This document shows, piece after piece, positions 7,175-15,330 of a stretch of DNA of 32,672 bases (the stretch's first letter is position 1; every line of letters begins with the position of its first letter). Made by a program: the position numbers and the translations under genes. Source of the DNA: Dictyoglomaceae bacterium (lineage in GTDB: Bacteria > Dictyoglomota > Dictyoglomia > Dictyoglomales > Dictyoglomaceae); assembly GCA_026417425.1 (NCBI GenBank), contig JAOADF010000086.1, positions 1 through 32,672 on the forward strand. Reading direction: 5' to 3'. The notes beneath the pieces are model-generated. The model saw only the letters and a program-made list of their open reading frames with translations, was not told the origin of the DNA and ran no database searches.

Positions 7175-9185
7175 CTCTTAAAATTTCATTTCCCTTTTTA
7201 ATAAGTTTTTCTCTATATTCTTTTCTTTCCTCTTCTTTTAAAGGGGCAAATTTAAGAGCATAATATAGACTTATAAACTCCTTTACTTCGTCTCCTAAGT
7301 TTCTTACCATTTCGTAAGGAGAATTTCCAAAACCCAATAATTTTTTCTTCTTTAACATATTCATAACTTTTAAAAAGATTCTATCCTCTTTTGTTAACTG
7401 ATATTTCCTAATTACTTTTACAATAAGATATAGTATTAGACTTAACAAAAGGATAAAAATAATGGAAAGATAAAATGTAGATAAATTATACAGAAAATAG
7501 ATTACACTATTAAGAAAGTGTAAAAGAGAATCAAAAAGCAAACCAAGAATATTATGGCTTTCCTTTACTCTTATTTCTTCCACAAAATCACCTGATGGTG
7601 TTGGATCTATAGGAATCCACCCAATAGGTTCCAAATAAATCTCTACCCAAGCATGAGCATTCTTCATCCTAACTTCATACATCCCAGTCCATGGATTCAA
7701 TTCTCCTGGTGAAAAACCCGTTATAAATCTTGATGGTATTCCAATAATTCGTGACATAATAGCAAAAGCAGTTGAGAATTGTTCGCAATATCCCTTTTTT
7801 GTTATAAATAAGAAATCTTCTACTGCATCTACCTCTTCTTTTAATGGTGGGATATCTAAAGAGTAAGGATAATTCTCTTCTAAATATTTTTCTATAGCCA
7901 AAATTTTTTCCCAGGGAGTTTCATAATTTTTTGTTAGATCATGAACCAATTTTTTTACTTCTTCCGATATCTTAGGAACTTGAAGATATCTCTCAAACTT
8001 ATACCTGTCGGGAAGTTTTGCCTTCAGTAATCGCTTGGCAGACCTTATAAAGGTATCAGAATAGAAAGAAGTATATATCAAATTTTTGGGTAGCTCAAAG
8101 GGGCTTCTTATTCCATTCTCCGCATCTTTATAGATAAAAGGGGCAGGAAAATATAGTCTTTGAGTTCCCTGAGGAAGAAATATTATATTTCCAGTATCCT
8201 TTTCTATAAAATAGGTAGATCTAAATAATCTTTCTTCGGGTAATGGATTTTCTGTTATTTGAAAGGGCTGAAGATCTGTATTTATAGTATCCACTTTTTC
8301 CTCCAAACTTTGATACCAACCAAAACCATTATAAGTGTCAAAGGCTAAACCCCTATGATAAGTGGGAAAGGACGTCAAAACTCGAAAGGCTAAGGAAGAA
8401 GAGGGGATTCCCCTTTGTCTTAAATCAACAAAGGGAGCAAAACCAAAATAATTTTCAGGATTATAGGGAAGAGGATTGATTTTTCTTCCTTCAGGAAGAC
8501 GATATAAATAATAATTAGTTCCGTTAGTAATTGGAGTTTTTATTTCTCCTCTTAAAGCAGTAATTCTTTGAATAACCTGAGACATTATATCTTGTCTGAA
8601 GGTAAAGGGAAGAGATCTAGGAATAAAAGGAAATAATAAAAATCCTATGAAAGCTACAGAGAGAATTGCCCCTGAAAGATATATTGACGAAGGCTTATAA
8701 TCATTTAGAAGAGACAAAGAAATTATTAGTCCTATAATATAAAAGAGTAAGAACACTAAAAAAATTGATTCTCTTGCAAAAACTCCTGAGATTACCATGA
8801 GAATCAGAGATATAAAGAAGGAAAAACTAAGATCTAATTTTGTTGGGAGATCAAAGCTATGAAGAGCATTTAAGTTTATCAAAAAAGTAGCTAAAGGGAT
8901 TCGTGGATCATAAGGCTGAGAAAGAAGATTTTTAAAAAATTCTCTTAAAAGATAAAACATAAATAGGGTCATTAATATCTTGAGAATAGTATTGACATTA
9001 TATCTATTCTTATAACTATAAATATATCCAATAAGGGTTATTAAAATGACTCCTAGGATATAATTTATAGAAAGGTTTAAAAAATACCAGATAGAAAAAA
9101 TTGCAATAAAATTAAGATAAAAAATACTTCCTCTTAAAATCTTTGAATCTTCAACTTCTATATTTATCCTTTTTATTCTATTCAT
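7122..9185 (-). CDS. Membrane transglutaminase-like protein (TgpA type)
   Basis: A 687-residue membrane protein: about six hydrophobic segments in residues 15-200, an extracytoplasmic transglutaminase-like domain, another membrane segment near 555-580, and a short C-terminal cytoplasmic domain (DUF4129-like). The Cys-His-Asp triad is intact: Cys467 in KGYCEQFS, His511 in NAHAWVE, Asp527 in WIPIDPTP. Family members are cysteine-protease-fold enzymes that process or crosslink peptides or proteins outside the membrane; the substrate is unknown. The ATG at 9185 overlaps the DUF58 gene by 8 bases and has GGAG 8 bases upstream. The MoxR-DUF58-transglutaminase order is a widely conserved module. The 3' end overlaps a convergent gene by 53 bases. 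Confidence 0.9.
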   Translation of the reverse strand: MNRIKRINIEVEDSKILRGSIFYLNFIAIFSIWYFLNLSINYILGVILITLIGYIYSYKNRYNVNTILKILMTLFMFYLLREFFKNLLSQPYDPRIPLATFLINLNALHSFDLPTKLDLSFSFFISLILMVISGVFARESIFLVFLLFYIIGLIISLSLLNDYKPSSIYLSGAILSVAFIGFLLFPFIPRSLPFTFRQDIMSQVIQRITALRGEIKTPITNGTNYYLYRLPEGRKINPLPYNPENYFGFAPFVDLRQRGIPSSSLAFRVLTSFPTYHRGLAFDTYNGFGWYQSLEEKVDTINTDLQPFQITENPLPEERLFRSTYFIEKDTGNIIFLPQGTQRLYFPAPFIYKDAENGIRSPFELPKNLIYTSFYSDTFIRSAKRLLKAKLPDRYKFERYLQVPKISEEVKKLVHDLTKNYETPWEKILAIEKYLEENYPYSLDIPPLKEEVDAVEDFLFITKKGYCEQFSTAFAIMSRIIGIPSRFITGFSPGELNPWTGMYEVRMKNAHAWVEIYLEPIGWIPIDPTPSGDFVEEIRVKESHNILGLLFDSLLHFLNSVIYFLYNLSTFYLSIIFILLLSLILYLIVKVIRKYQLTKEDRIFLKVMNMLKKKKLLGFGNSPYEMVRNLGDEVKEFISLYYALKFAPLKEEERKEYREKLIKKGNEILRAKSFDLFPTNGQGLNKD

Positions 9186-10272
9186 AATTTATACTCCATA
9201 GATTTAAGAAATCATAAGGATTATCATCCTTTTTAAATATATATAAAGAACTTTCTATATTTTTCTTGTGAAATTCTACTCCAAGGAATTTTTTATGTAA
9301 ACAATTTCTCCTTTCCCAAAAGTCATAATCCAAGGAAAATATTAAATCAAAATTTTCATTAAGGTCAATTTCTTTATGGTTTACTTTTTTCATTTCTATT
9401 TTTGCTAAGAAAACTTTTAAATCATCCCAATTTTGAGGAATAAATAGATCCCAAGGAGAAAGAACTCTTATCTTCACCTTTAATCCCTGTCTTAAGGATG
9501 AGAGAGTAATAGAATGAAGAAATCTGAGAAGTTGATCAAATTCCTCTAAAGTAGTACTATCAACTTCTATCATAGAATTATCTAATAAAAAGACTGGTTC
9601 AAAAATAGATAATTTCTCAAATTGTTTTGATATAAGTTCCCCCTTCTTAGCAGAAACCTTCCAGGCAATAATTTTTAAAGGGTCACCTTGAACATATTTT
9701 CTCAAAGAGTGAATTTCCTCTCCAAAACGTGCAAAACTTGAGATAGATGCTTTAAATCCTGAATCCCCAGGGATAATTATTTCTTTATAAACCTGATAAT
9801 AGGTGGGATAAACTAAGGTTTTGGCATTTACTTTAAAATATTTTTTAATATATAAAAGACCAAAGGCTCCTGTAAATTTTAACCATATGTTTTTGAATTC
9901 TTCTATTCCCCTTTTCTTAAAAGAATATACAAAGTTAAAGTATTTTTCTTCCTTCCCCTTTATATTACAAGGAATAAACTTATCTCTAAATACAATAAAA
10001 AACTTACCCTTTGAAATAAATAAGTCATTTCTTATTTTAATGAAAATTGTTTCCTCTTTATTTTCCTCTACTAAAGAAGGTACCATAAGTTCTAATTTTA
10101 AAGAAACAGGTTGAAAAATTAATTCTAAAAAAGAAAAAATAAATAATCCATAAATAAAAGAAGACATAAGAATTAAAGGAACAGAACTTACATTAATTCC
10201 AATAAAAGTTATTAAAAGATTTCCTACAAAAAGGAAAAAACCCAGAAGAGTAAAATTTACTCGCACCTTCAA
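9178..10272 (-). CDS. DUF58 domain protein of the MoxR module
   Basis: A 364-residue protein with two hydrophobic segments near the N terminus (about 7-50), then the DUF58 domain with its signature FGEEIHSLRKYVQGDP followed by IAWKVSAKKG. DUF58 proteins usually accompany MoxR AAA ATPases, probably as their clients or adaptors, and have a von Willebrand A-like fold (LLDNS here fits the DxS part of the metal site). The start is unusual: TTG at 10272, whose TTGA overlaps the TGA stop of the MoxR gene, with AAGGT about 9 bases upstream. A GTG at 10266 is the alternative. The gene is translationally coupled on both sides (4 and 8 base overlaps). Confidence 0.85.
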   Translation of the reverse strand: MKVRVNFTLLGFFLFVGNLLITFIGINVSSVPLILMSSFIYGLFIFSFLELIFQPVSLKLELMVPSLVEENKEETIFIKIRNDLFISKGKFFIVFRDKFIPCNIKGKEEKYFNFVYSFKKRGIEEFKNIWLKFTGAFGLLYIKKYFKVNAKTLVYPTYYQVYKEIIIPGDSGFKASISSFARFGEEIHSLRKYVQGDPLKIIAWKVSAKKGELISKQFEKLSIFEPVFLLDNSMIEVDSTTLEEFDQLLRFLHSITLSSLRQGLKVKIRVLSPWDLFIPQNWDDLKVFLAKIEMKKVNHKEIDLNENFDLIFSLDYDFWERRNCLHKKFLGVEFHKKNIESSLYIFKKDDNPYDFLNLWSINYE

Positions 10273-11234
10273 GGAAGTTTTACCTTAGGGATTTTTGTCC
10301 TTTCCAATATTTCTTTTATAACTTCCTCCCTCCTTTGACGGGGACTTTCCACCTGCTCCTTAAGAACTATTCTGTGAACCAAAATTGGAAGGGCACATTC
10401 TAAGATATCATCTGGTATAACATAGTCTCTTCCTTTAATTACTGCCATTGATTGACCTGCTCTCATTAATGAAATGGATCCTCGAGGACCTGCACCAAGG
10501 GATATCTGGGGATGCTCTCTTGTACTTCTTACAATTTGAGTTGTGTATTCCAAAATATCTTTGTGAATATATATATGTTTAATAAAATCTTGCATAGCTA
10601 ATACATCTTCTTTATCCAAAACAGGATCTAATTTTTCCAAAGGATGGAAAATTTTTTGCTTTTCCAACATAAAAACTTCTTCCTCTTTTGATAAATATCC
10701 CATGGTCAAGGATATAAAAAATCTATCCAGTTGAGATTCTGGAAGAGGATATGTGCCAAAATGCTCCCTTGGATTTTGGGTTGCTATAACTAAAAAGGGC
10801 TTAGGAAGGGGATAATAAATCCCGTCAATAGTCACACCACCCTCATCCATAGCCTCTAAAAGTCCTGCTTGAGTTCTTGGAGAGGTTCTATTTATTTCAT
10901 CTGCAAGGAGTATATTTGTAAAAATAGGTCCCTTTTTAAATTCAAATTCTAAAGTCTTGGGATTAAAAACATTTGTTCCTAAAATATCTGAGGGCATCAT
11001 ATCAGGAGTAAACTGAATTCTTTTAAAAGAAAGATTTATACTTTCTGCCAATGCCCTTGCAAGAACCGTCTTACCAACCCCTGGGACATCCTCAATAAGA
11101 ATATTTCCTTGACTTAAAAGGGCGCAAATCACATAATCAATAACTTCATCCTTACCAATGATTACTTTTTTAATATTTTCCTTTAATTCTTTTACCTTAT
11201 CAAAAATTTTTTCTTTTAAAACATTTTCCTTCAT
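10269..11234 (-). CDS. MoxR family AAA+ ATPase
   Basis: A 321-residue AAA+ ATPase of the MoxR family, chaperone-like proteins that help assemble or activate partner complexes. It shows the P-loop EDVPGVGKT (48-56), Walker B LLADEINR (Asp112, Glu113), and the sensor/arginine-finger region ATQNPREHFGTYPLPESQLDRF, here described in pieces: ATQNP, then PLPESQLDRF. A C-terminal lid contains GAGPRGSISLMRA. It is the third gene of a run beginning with an alcohol dehydrogenase and cupin, and is followed in overlap by DUF58. The ATG at 11234 lacks a Shine-Dalgarno. A TATAAT lies 6 bases upstream, so a separate leaderless transcript is possible in addition to readthrough from the cupin. Confidence 0.93.
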   Translation of the reverse strand: MKENVLKEKIFDKVKELKENIKKVIIGKDEVIDYVICALLSQGNILIEDVPGVGKTVLARALAESINLSFKRIQFTPDMMPSDILGTNVFNPKTLEFEFKKGPIFTNILLADEINRTSPRTQAGLLEAMDEGGVTIDGIYYPLPKPFLVIATQNPREHFGTYPLPESQLDRFFISLTMGYLSKEEEVFMLEKQKIFHPLEKLDPVLDKEDVLAMQDFIKHIYIHKDILEYTTQIVRSTREHPQISLGAGPRGSISLMRAGQSMAVIKGRDYVIPDDILECALPILVHRIVLKEQVESPRQRREEVIKEILERTKIPKVKLP

Positions 11235-11240
11235 AACTCA

Positions 11241-11246
11241 ATTATA
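11241..11246 (-). promoter_or_regulatory. Candidate -10 box giving a leaderless MoxR transcript
   Basis: TATAAT on the minus strand (11246-11241) lies 6 bases before the ATG at 11234, which places the predicted transcription start on the A of the start codon. The -35 region (around 11269-11264) is a poor match, and the box sits only 12 bases past the cupin stop. This is a weak internal promoter at best. Confidence 0.35.
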
Positions 11247-11257
11247 TACCAATAAAT

Positions 11258-11593
11258 CTATGATTTACTATATTTATCTTCAGGTAAATAGGGTACCTTT
11301 ATAAATACTGCCAAAAAATCATCCGATGGATTGACAATATTATGTTCCTCATTAGGCTCTACTCTTATAGCATCACCAATATTAATCTCAAAATTTTTAT
11401 TATCAACAATCATTTCTGCCCTTCCCGAGAGAACATAAAATATCTCTTCCACTTCCTTATGATAATGAGCACCCAACTCTTTTCCTGGGATTATCTTTAC
11501 AATACCCCACTCAAGCTTAGGTCCTCTCATAAGATATTTAGGTCCCCAGTCTCCAAATCTAAATTCTCTATCTTTTTCATTAACCCTTTCCAT
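11258..11593 (-). CDS. Single-domain cupin protein
   Basis: A 111-residue cupin with both metal-site motifs. Motif 1 is GAHYHKEVEEIFYVLSG (the two His and the Glu of the GxHxH...E pattern) and motif 2 is GDAIRVEPNEEHNI with the third His. Such small cupins are often sugar-phosphate isomerases, oxygenases or metabolite sensors. Nothing here fixes which. The start at ATG 11593 has AGGAGG with good spacing. It lies 22 bases after the alcohol dehydrogenase stop and 23 bases before the MoxR start on the same strand, so it is probably cotranscribed with both. Confidence 0.85.
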   Translation of the reverse strand: MERVNEKDREFRFGDWGPKYLMRGPKLEWGIVKIIPGKELGAHYHKEVEEIFYVLSGRAEMIVDNKNFEINIGDAIRVEPNEEHNIVNPSDDFLAVFIKVPYLPEDKYSKS

Positions 11594-11615
11594 AAAAACC
11601 TCCTAAAAAACTAAT

Positions 11616-12641
11616 TTATATTTTAAGTACTTTTCCTCCCTTTATTTTACCTTCCTTTAGATCAAGAAGGGCTCTATTTGCCTCTTCTAAATTATAAACT
11701 TGTACCTCTGGTCTTAGATTTATCCTTCCAGCAATTTCTAAAAATTCTTCCACATCTTTTCTTGTTACATTAGCAGTGGTCTTAATTTCCTTTTCTAACC
11801 AAAGATCTCTTTCATAATTTAATTTTAAAAGATAATCTTTATCTATCTCTTCCTTCCTAATGGCATTGATAATCAATTTTCCTCCTTTTTCAAGGTTTTT
11901 AAGAATTGAAACAATAGGTCTCCATACAGGGGTAGTATCAATAACAGCAGAAAGTTTTTCTGGGGTTTTTTCCTCAAAATCTCCTACCCAATATGCGGAA
12001 AGCTCTTTGGCAAAATTCCTTTCTCTTTCACTTCTTGCAAAAACAAAAATCTTAGAATCAGGATATAAAAACTTAATAATTTTATGAACTAAATGTCCTG
12101 AGGCTCCAAATCCAGAAAGACCTATATTTTCTCCATTTTTTAATTGTGTAAGCTTCAGGGCTCTATAACCTACAGCTCCAGCACAAAGAAGAAGAGTAGA
12201 TTCTTCATCAGTATAAATCTCAGGAATTCTGTAAGCATAATTTTCTGAAACTACAGTATATTCCGCATAGCCACCATCCACATCCCTTCCTGTAGCCTTA
12301 AAATTATCGCATAGATTCTCTTGTCCCGAGAGACAGAATTTACATTCTCCACAAGTAGAGTTAATCCATGCTACTCCCACCCTTTCTCCAATTTTAAATC
12401 TTTTGACCCCTCTACCCATTCCTACAATTCTTCCCACAATCTGGTGCCCTAAAATTATAGGAAATTTTGATGGAAGGGTTCTTCCTTCTATAATATCAAG
12501 GTCCGTTCTACAAACTCCACAAGCAGAAATCTTTATTAAGATTTCATTGTTTTGAGGAATAGGGATATCTACCTCTTCAAGGGTAAGGGGTGCTTTACAT
12601 AACGATAGATCATATATTTGTTTCAATAACATTGCCTTCAT
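11616..12641 (-). CDS. Zinc-dependent alcohol dehydrogenase (MDR family)
   Basis: A 341-residue medium-chain dehydrogenase that should oxidise or reduce alcohols and aldehydes with NAD(P). The catalytic zinc site is seen as CGVCRTD (Cys44), GHQIVG (His66) and a distal Cys. The structural zinc site has Cys97, Cys100, Cys103 and Cys111 in CGECKFCLSGQENLC. The Rossmann loop is SGFGASGHLVH, and RDVDGGYAEY is the substrate-channel strand. The length is normal. No Shine-Dalgarno precedes the ATG at 12641; a promoter with its -10 box 9 bases upstream suggests a leader of about 3 bases. It heads the run cupin-MoxR-DUF58-transglutaminase, and is divergent from the EndoQ gene. Confidence 0.9.
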   Translation of the reverse strand: MKAMLLKQIYDLSLCKAPLTLEEVDIPIPQNNEILIKISACGVCRTDLDIIEGRTLPSKFPIILGHQIVGRIVGMGRGVKRFKIGERVGVAWINSTCGECKFCLSGQENLCDNFKATGRDVDGGYAEYTVVSENYAYRIPEIYTDEESTLLLCAGAVGYRALKLTQLKNGENIGLSGFGASGHLVHKIIKFLYPDSKIFVFARSERERNFAKELSAYWVGDFEEKTPEKLSAVIDTTPVWRPIVSILKNLEKGGKLIINAIRKEEIDKDYLLKLNYERDLWLEKEIKTTANVTRKDVEEFLEIAGRINLRPEVQVYNLEEANRALLDLKEGKIKGGKVLKI

Positions 12642-12650
12642 TTACATTTA

Positions 12651-12679
12651 ATTATAACAAATCCTTAAAAAGCTATTAA
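12651..12679 (-). promoter_or_regulatory. Promoter for the alcohol dehydrogenase run, near-leaderless
   Basis: On the minus strand TTAATA (12679-12674), a 17-base spacer and a perfect TATAAT (12656-12651). The predicted start is about 3 bases before the ATG at 12641. Its -35 box overlaps the -35 box of the divergent EndoQ promoter, so the two may compete or be regulated together. Confidence 0.5.
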
Positions 12680-12704
12680 CAATTTTATCATCATAAAATA
12701 AAAT
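12676..12704 (+). promoter_or_regulatory. Promoter for the EndoQ gene
   Basis: TTAACA (12676-12681), 17-base spacer, TAAAAT (12699-12704): 5 of 6 matches in each hexamer. The predicted start near 12711 leaves a leader of about 24 bases containing the AGAGGTGA ribosome site. The -35 box overlaps that of the divergent alcohol dehydrogenase promoter. Confidence 0.6.
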
Positions 12705-12734
12705 TAATCTAAAAATGTAAATTAGAGGTGAGCT

Positions 12735-13958
12735 ATGAGATTTGTTGCAGACTTTCATATCCATTCAAAATATAGTAGGGCAACAAGCTCCGATATGAAT
12801 TTAGAAAATATAAGCAACTGGGCAAAATTAAAGGGAATAAACTTAGTTGGAACAGGAGATTTTACTCATCCCCTTTGGTTTGCAGAATTGAGGGAAAATC
12901 TAAAAGAAGACAATTATGGAATTTATAAATATAAAGATGTATCTTTTATTTTAACTACAGAAATTAGTAATATTTATAATCAGGATGGAAAAGTAAGAAG
13001 AATTCACTCAATATTATTTTCTCCATCCTTAGATATAGCTTATAAGATTAATACTCTTCTAGGGAAAATAGGAACTTTGGGTTCTGATGGAAGACCTACC
13101 TTTGGAAAAAATCTTAAAGATCTTCTTTCCCTTCTTTGGGAGATTTCTGAAGAGATTTATGTTATCCCTGCCCATGCCTGGACACCATGGTTTTCCATTT
13201 TTGGATCCCAATCTGGATTTGACTCTTTAGAGGAGGCCTTTGGTGAATATGTTAATAAAATATTTGCCATAGAAACAGGTTTAAGTAGCGATCCTCCTAT
13301 GAATTGGAGATTGAAGAAGCTTGATAATATTTGTCTTATCTCCAATTCTGATGCCCATTCTCCAAATAGATTGGGAAGAGAAGCCAATGTTTTTAATTGC
13401 AATATAGATTATAGAGAAATTTTCAATGCTATTAAAAAACAAGACAAAAATAAGTTTTTATTTACTATTGAATTTTTTCCAGAAGAAGGAAAGTATCATT
13501 TTGATGGACATAGAAATTGCAATGTAGTGTTATCTCCCAAAGAAAGTATCAAGTTGAATAATATCTGTCCTATTTGTGGAAGACCTTTGACTATTGGGGT
13601 TGCCCATAGAGTAGAAGAATTAGCAGATAGAGAGGAAGGATTTATTCTCAAAAACAAAATACCTTATAAAAACTTAGTACCATTAGAGGAAATTATAGCG
13701 CAAGCCTTAAATAAAGATGTTTCCTCTCCCCAGGTTCAAAAGGAATACTTAAAATTAGTATCTATCTTGGACAATGAGTTAAACATATTAATGGAAATTC
13801 CCTTTGAAGATATTAAAAAATTTTCTGGTGAAAAAATTGCAGAAGGAATAAAACTTATGAGGGAAGGAAAAATAAAGGTAGAACCTGGATATGACGGTGT
13901 ATATGGAAAAATAAAGATCTTTCCTTTGGAAGATAAGGAGCAACTTTCTTTATTTTAG
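12735..13958 (+). CDS. Endonuclease Q (EndoQ) homologue with C-terminal clamp-binding motif
   Basis: A 407-residue PHP-domain protein with the plan of EndoQ, the repair nuclease known from Thermococcales and some bacteria that nicks 5' of deaminated bases (uracil, hypoxanthine, xanthine) and abasic sites. PHP metal ligands are visible: His8 and His10 (DFHIHSKYS), Asp42 (GTGDFTHP), Glu76, His91, His147 (PAHAWTP), and Asp206/His208 (SNSDAHSPNR). A zinc-finger-like element follows at Cys262, Cys278, Cys281 (CPICGRP), then a helical C-terminal domain. The last five residues, QLSLF (403-407), match the bacterial beta-clamp-binding consensus. ATG follows AGAGGTGA. The stop overlaps the convergent ParB-like gene by 4 bases. 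A general PHP-family annotation would be the fallback. Confidence 0.87.
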   Translation: MRFVADFHIHSKYSRATSSDMNLENISNWAKLKGINLVGTGDFTHPLWFAELRENLKEDNYGIYKYKDVSFILTTEISNIYNQDGKVRRIHSILFSPSLDIAYKINTLLGKIGTLGSDGRPTFGKNLKDLLSLLWEISEEIYVIPAHAWTPWFSIFGSQSGFDSLEEAFGEYVNKIFAIETGLSSDPPMNWRLKKLDNICLISNSDAHSPNRLGREANVFNCNIDYREIFNAIKKQDKNKFLFTIEFFPEEGKYHFDGHRNCNVVLSPKESIKLNNICPICGRPLTIGVAHRVEELADREEGFILKNKIPYKNLVPLEEIIAQALNKDVSSPQVQKEYLKLVSILDNELNILMEIPFEDIKKFSGEKIAEGIKLMREGKIKVEPGYDGVYGKIKIFPLEDKEQLSLF

Positions 13959-14749
13959 AAAGGTAATTTAAAAAGCTCCAGAATTTTCTCTTTAAGAGAT
14001 GTACCGGGAACAAGATTTTTAAAATCTTCAATTGCTTTATGAAAACCAATATCATAACCCTTTTTTTGGCTTTCAAGCCATTTATGATCAGATATATAAA
14101 CATATAAATCTGAGAGAGTCCTTTCCGGAAAAGCCTCTAAGATTCTTTCTTTTTCTATAATTTTTACAATAGGAAGATAGATATTTTTATACCAATCCCT
14201 TGCCGCTTCCTTTATATTCACCTCTTTCCCTTTTTTTTCACTCATATAATATTTATGTTCCATAATTTGATTTAAAAGCTTTCTGTATTGACCTATTTCC
14301 GTAAGAATAATGTTTTTTAAACCTGTAAGAAGTTCGAAATCTGATCTTTCTCTATAAAGAATGTTTTCCATGGAATCTTCAGAAGGCAAGTATTCTATTA
14401 CATGAGCATCTATCTCCTTCTGTCCCAATTTTCTCGCTATAGAGACTCTATGATTTCCATCTATTACATAATACTCATCTTTTATTTTATAAACTTCTAT
14501 GGGGGGAAGAATCTTACCTCTTAAAATAGCATCCTCTAATTCCTTTAATCTTAATAATGATCCTTCCTTTAGGGGTCTAAATTCTTCATCAAAATCTCTG
14601 TATCTTCCTACACTTCCTACAATTTTATCTACTTCAATGGTCTGATATCCAAGATCTCTCCAGGAAATAAACTTTTCTTCTTGAATTTTTTCCTGAAAAC
14701 TTTTAAGATATCTTTTTCCTCTAAAAATTTTATTAAAAAAGTTTTTCAT
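13955..14749 (-). CDS. ParB/sulfiredoxin-fold domain protein
   Basis: A 264-residue protein with a ParB/Srx-like domain: VGRYRDFDEEF (residues 48-57), LPPIEVYKI and VIDGNHRVSIARKLG (95-109), where Asp97, Asn99, His100 and Arg101 form the nucleotide-binding loop known from this fold. The C-terminal half is helical and unfamiliar. No helix-turn-helix of a centromere-binding ParB is obvious and no ParA is nearby, so chromosome partitioning is unlikely. I chose the ATG at 14749, which forms an ATGA overlap with the phosphoesterase stop. The frame is open 9 codons further but that start would lie inside the upstream gene. It is the last gene of the isomerase-phosphoesterase-ParB-like run. Confidence 0.78.
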   Translation of the reverse strand: MKNFFNKIFRGKRYLKSFQEKIQEEKFISWRDLGYQTIEVDKIVGSVGRYRDFDEEFRPLKEGSLLRLKELEDAILRGKILPPIEVYKIKDEYYVIDGNHRVSIARKLGQKEIDAHVIEYLPSEDSMENILYRERSDFELLTGLKNIILTEIGQYRKLLNQIMEHKYYMSEKKGKEVNIKEAARDWYKNIYLPIVKIIEKERILEAFPERTLSDLYVYISDHKWLESQKKGYDIGFHKAIEDFKNLVPGTSLKEKILELFKLPF

Positions 14750-15330
14750 AAATCTAAAACTATAATTCCAGAGCAATTAATAATTTTTGTATTCCCATAT
14801 TCTGTAATTCTTGAGCTTCTAAATTTATAACTCATATGGGTATGTCCATGGAGAAAATAGGCTGGTTTATATTTTTCAATCAGCCAGATAAAGCTCTTGA
14901 AACCCTTATGGGAGTAATCATCTCCCTCATGGATCCCAAAAGGGGGCGAATGGGCAACTACAATATCTATTCCCCTTCTTAACTTAAAATATAATTTTTT
15001 TATTCTCCAGCTCATCTCTTTCTCAGTATACTGAAGGGGACTTTCACTATATCTAATGGAGCCTCCTAACCCTAATATTCTTTTATCTTTAAATTTTATG
15101 ATTTTTCCATCAATATTATCGCAACCCTCTGGAGGCTCCTTGAGATATCTTTCGTCATGATTTCCTAAAACATAAAATACAGGAATATTTAATACAGTTG
15201 TAAGATAAACTAATAATTCTGGTAAAACATCTCCACAGGATATTACCGCATCAACCCCTTTATACGGAGTTGCATCAAACTTTTCATAGAGTATTGGTGA
15301 TTCAAAATCTGCTAATGCTAATATTTTCAA
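14746..15330 (-). CDS. Calcineurin-like metallophosphoesterase
   Basis: A 194-residue member of the dinuclear metallophosphoesterase superfamily, close in size to YfcE-type phosphodiesterases. Metal-site residues are Asp8 (LADFES), Asp34 (SCGDV), Asn57-His58-Asp59 (LGNHDE), His127 (VAHSPPFG), and His163/His165 (HGHTH). Asp8 would usually be followed two residues later by a His; here it is Glu10, so the first metal site is altered. The start is TTG at 15330: its TTGA overlaps the TGA stop of the isomerase, and the product begins Met-Lys-Ile-Leu-Ala as expected for the fold. Downstream overlap with the ParB-like gene is ATGA. The substrate is unknown. Confidence 0.85.
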   Translation of the reverse strand: MKILALADFESPILYEKFDATPYKGVDAVISCGDVLPELLVYLTTVLNIPVFYVLGNHDERYLKEPPEGCDNIDGKIIKFKDKRILGLGGSIRYSESPLQYTEKEMSWRIKKLYFKLRRGIDIVVAHSPPFGIHEGDDYSHKGFKSFIWLIEKYKPAYFLHGHTHMSYKFRSSRITEYGNTKIINCSGIIVLDL

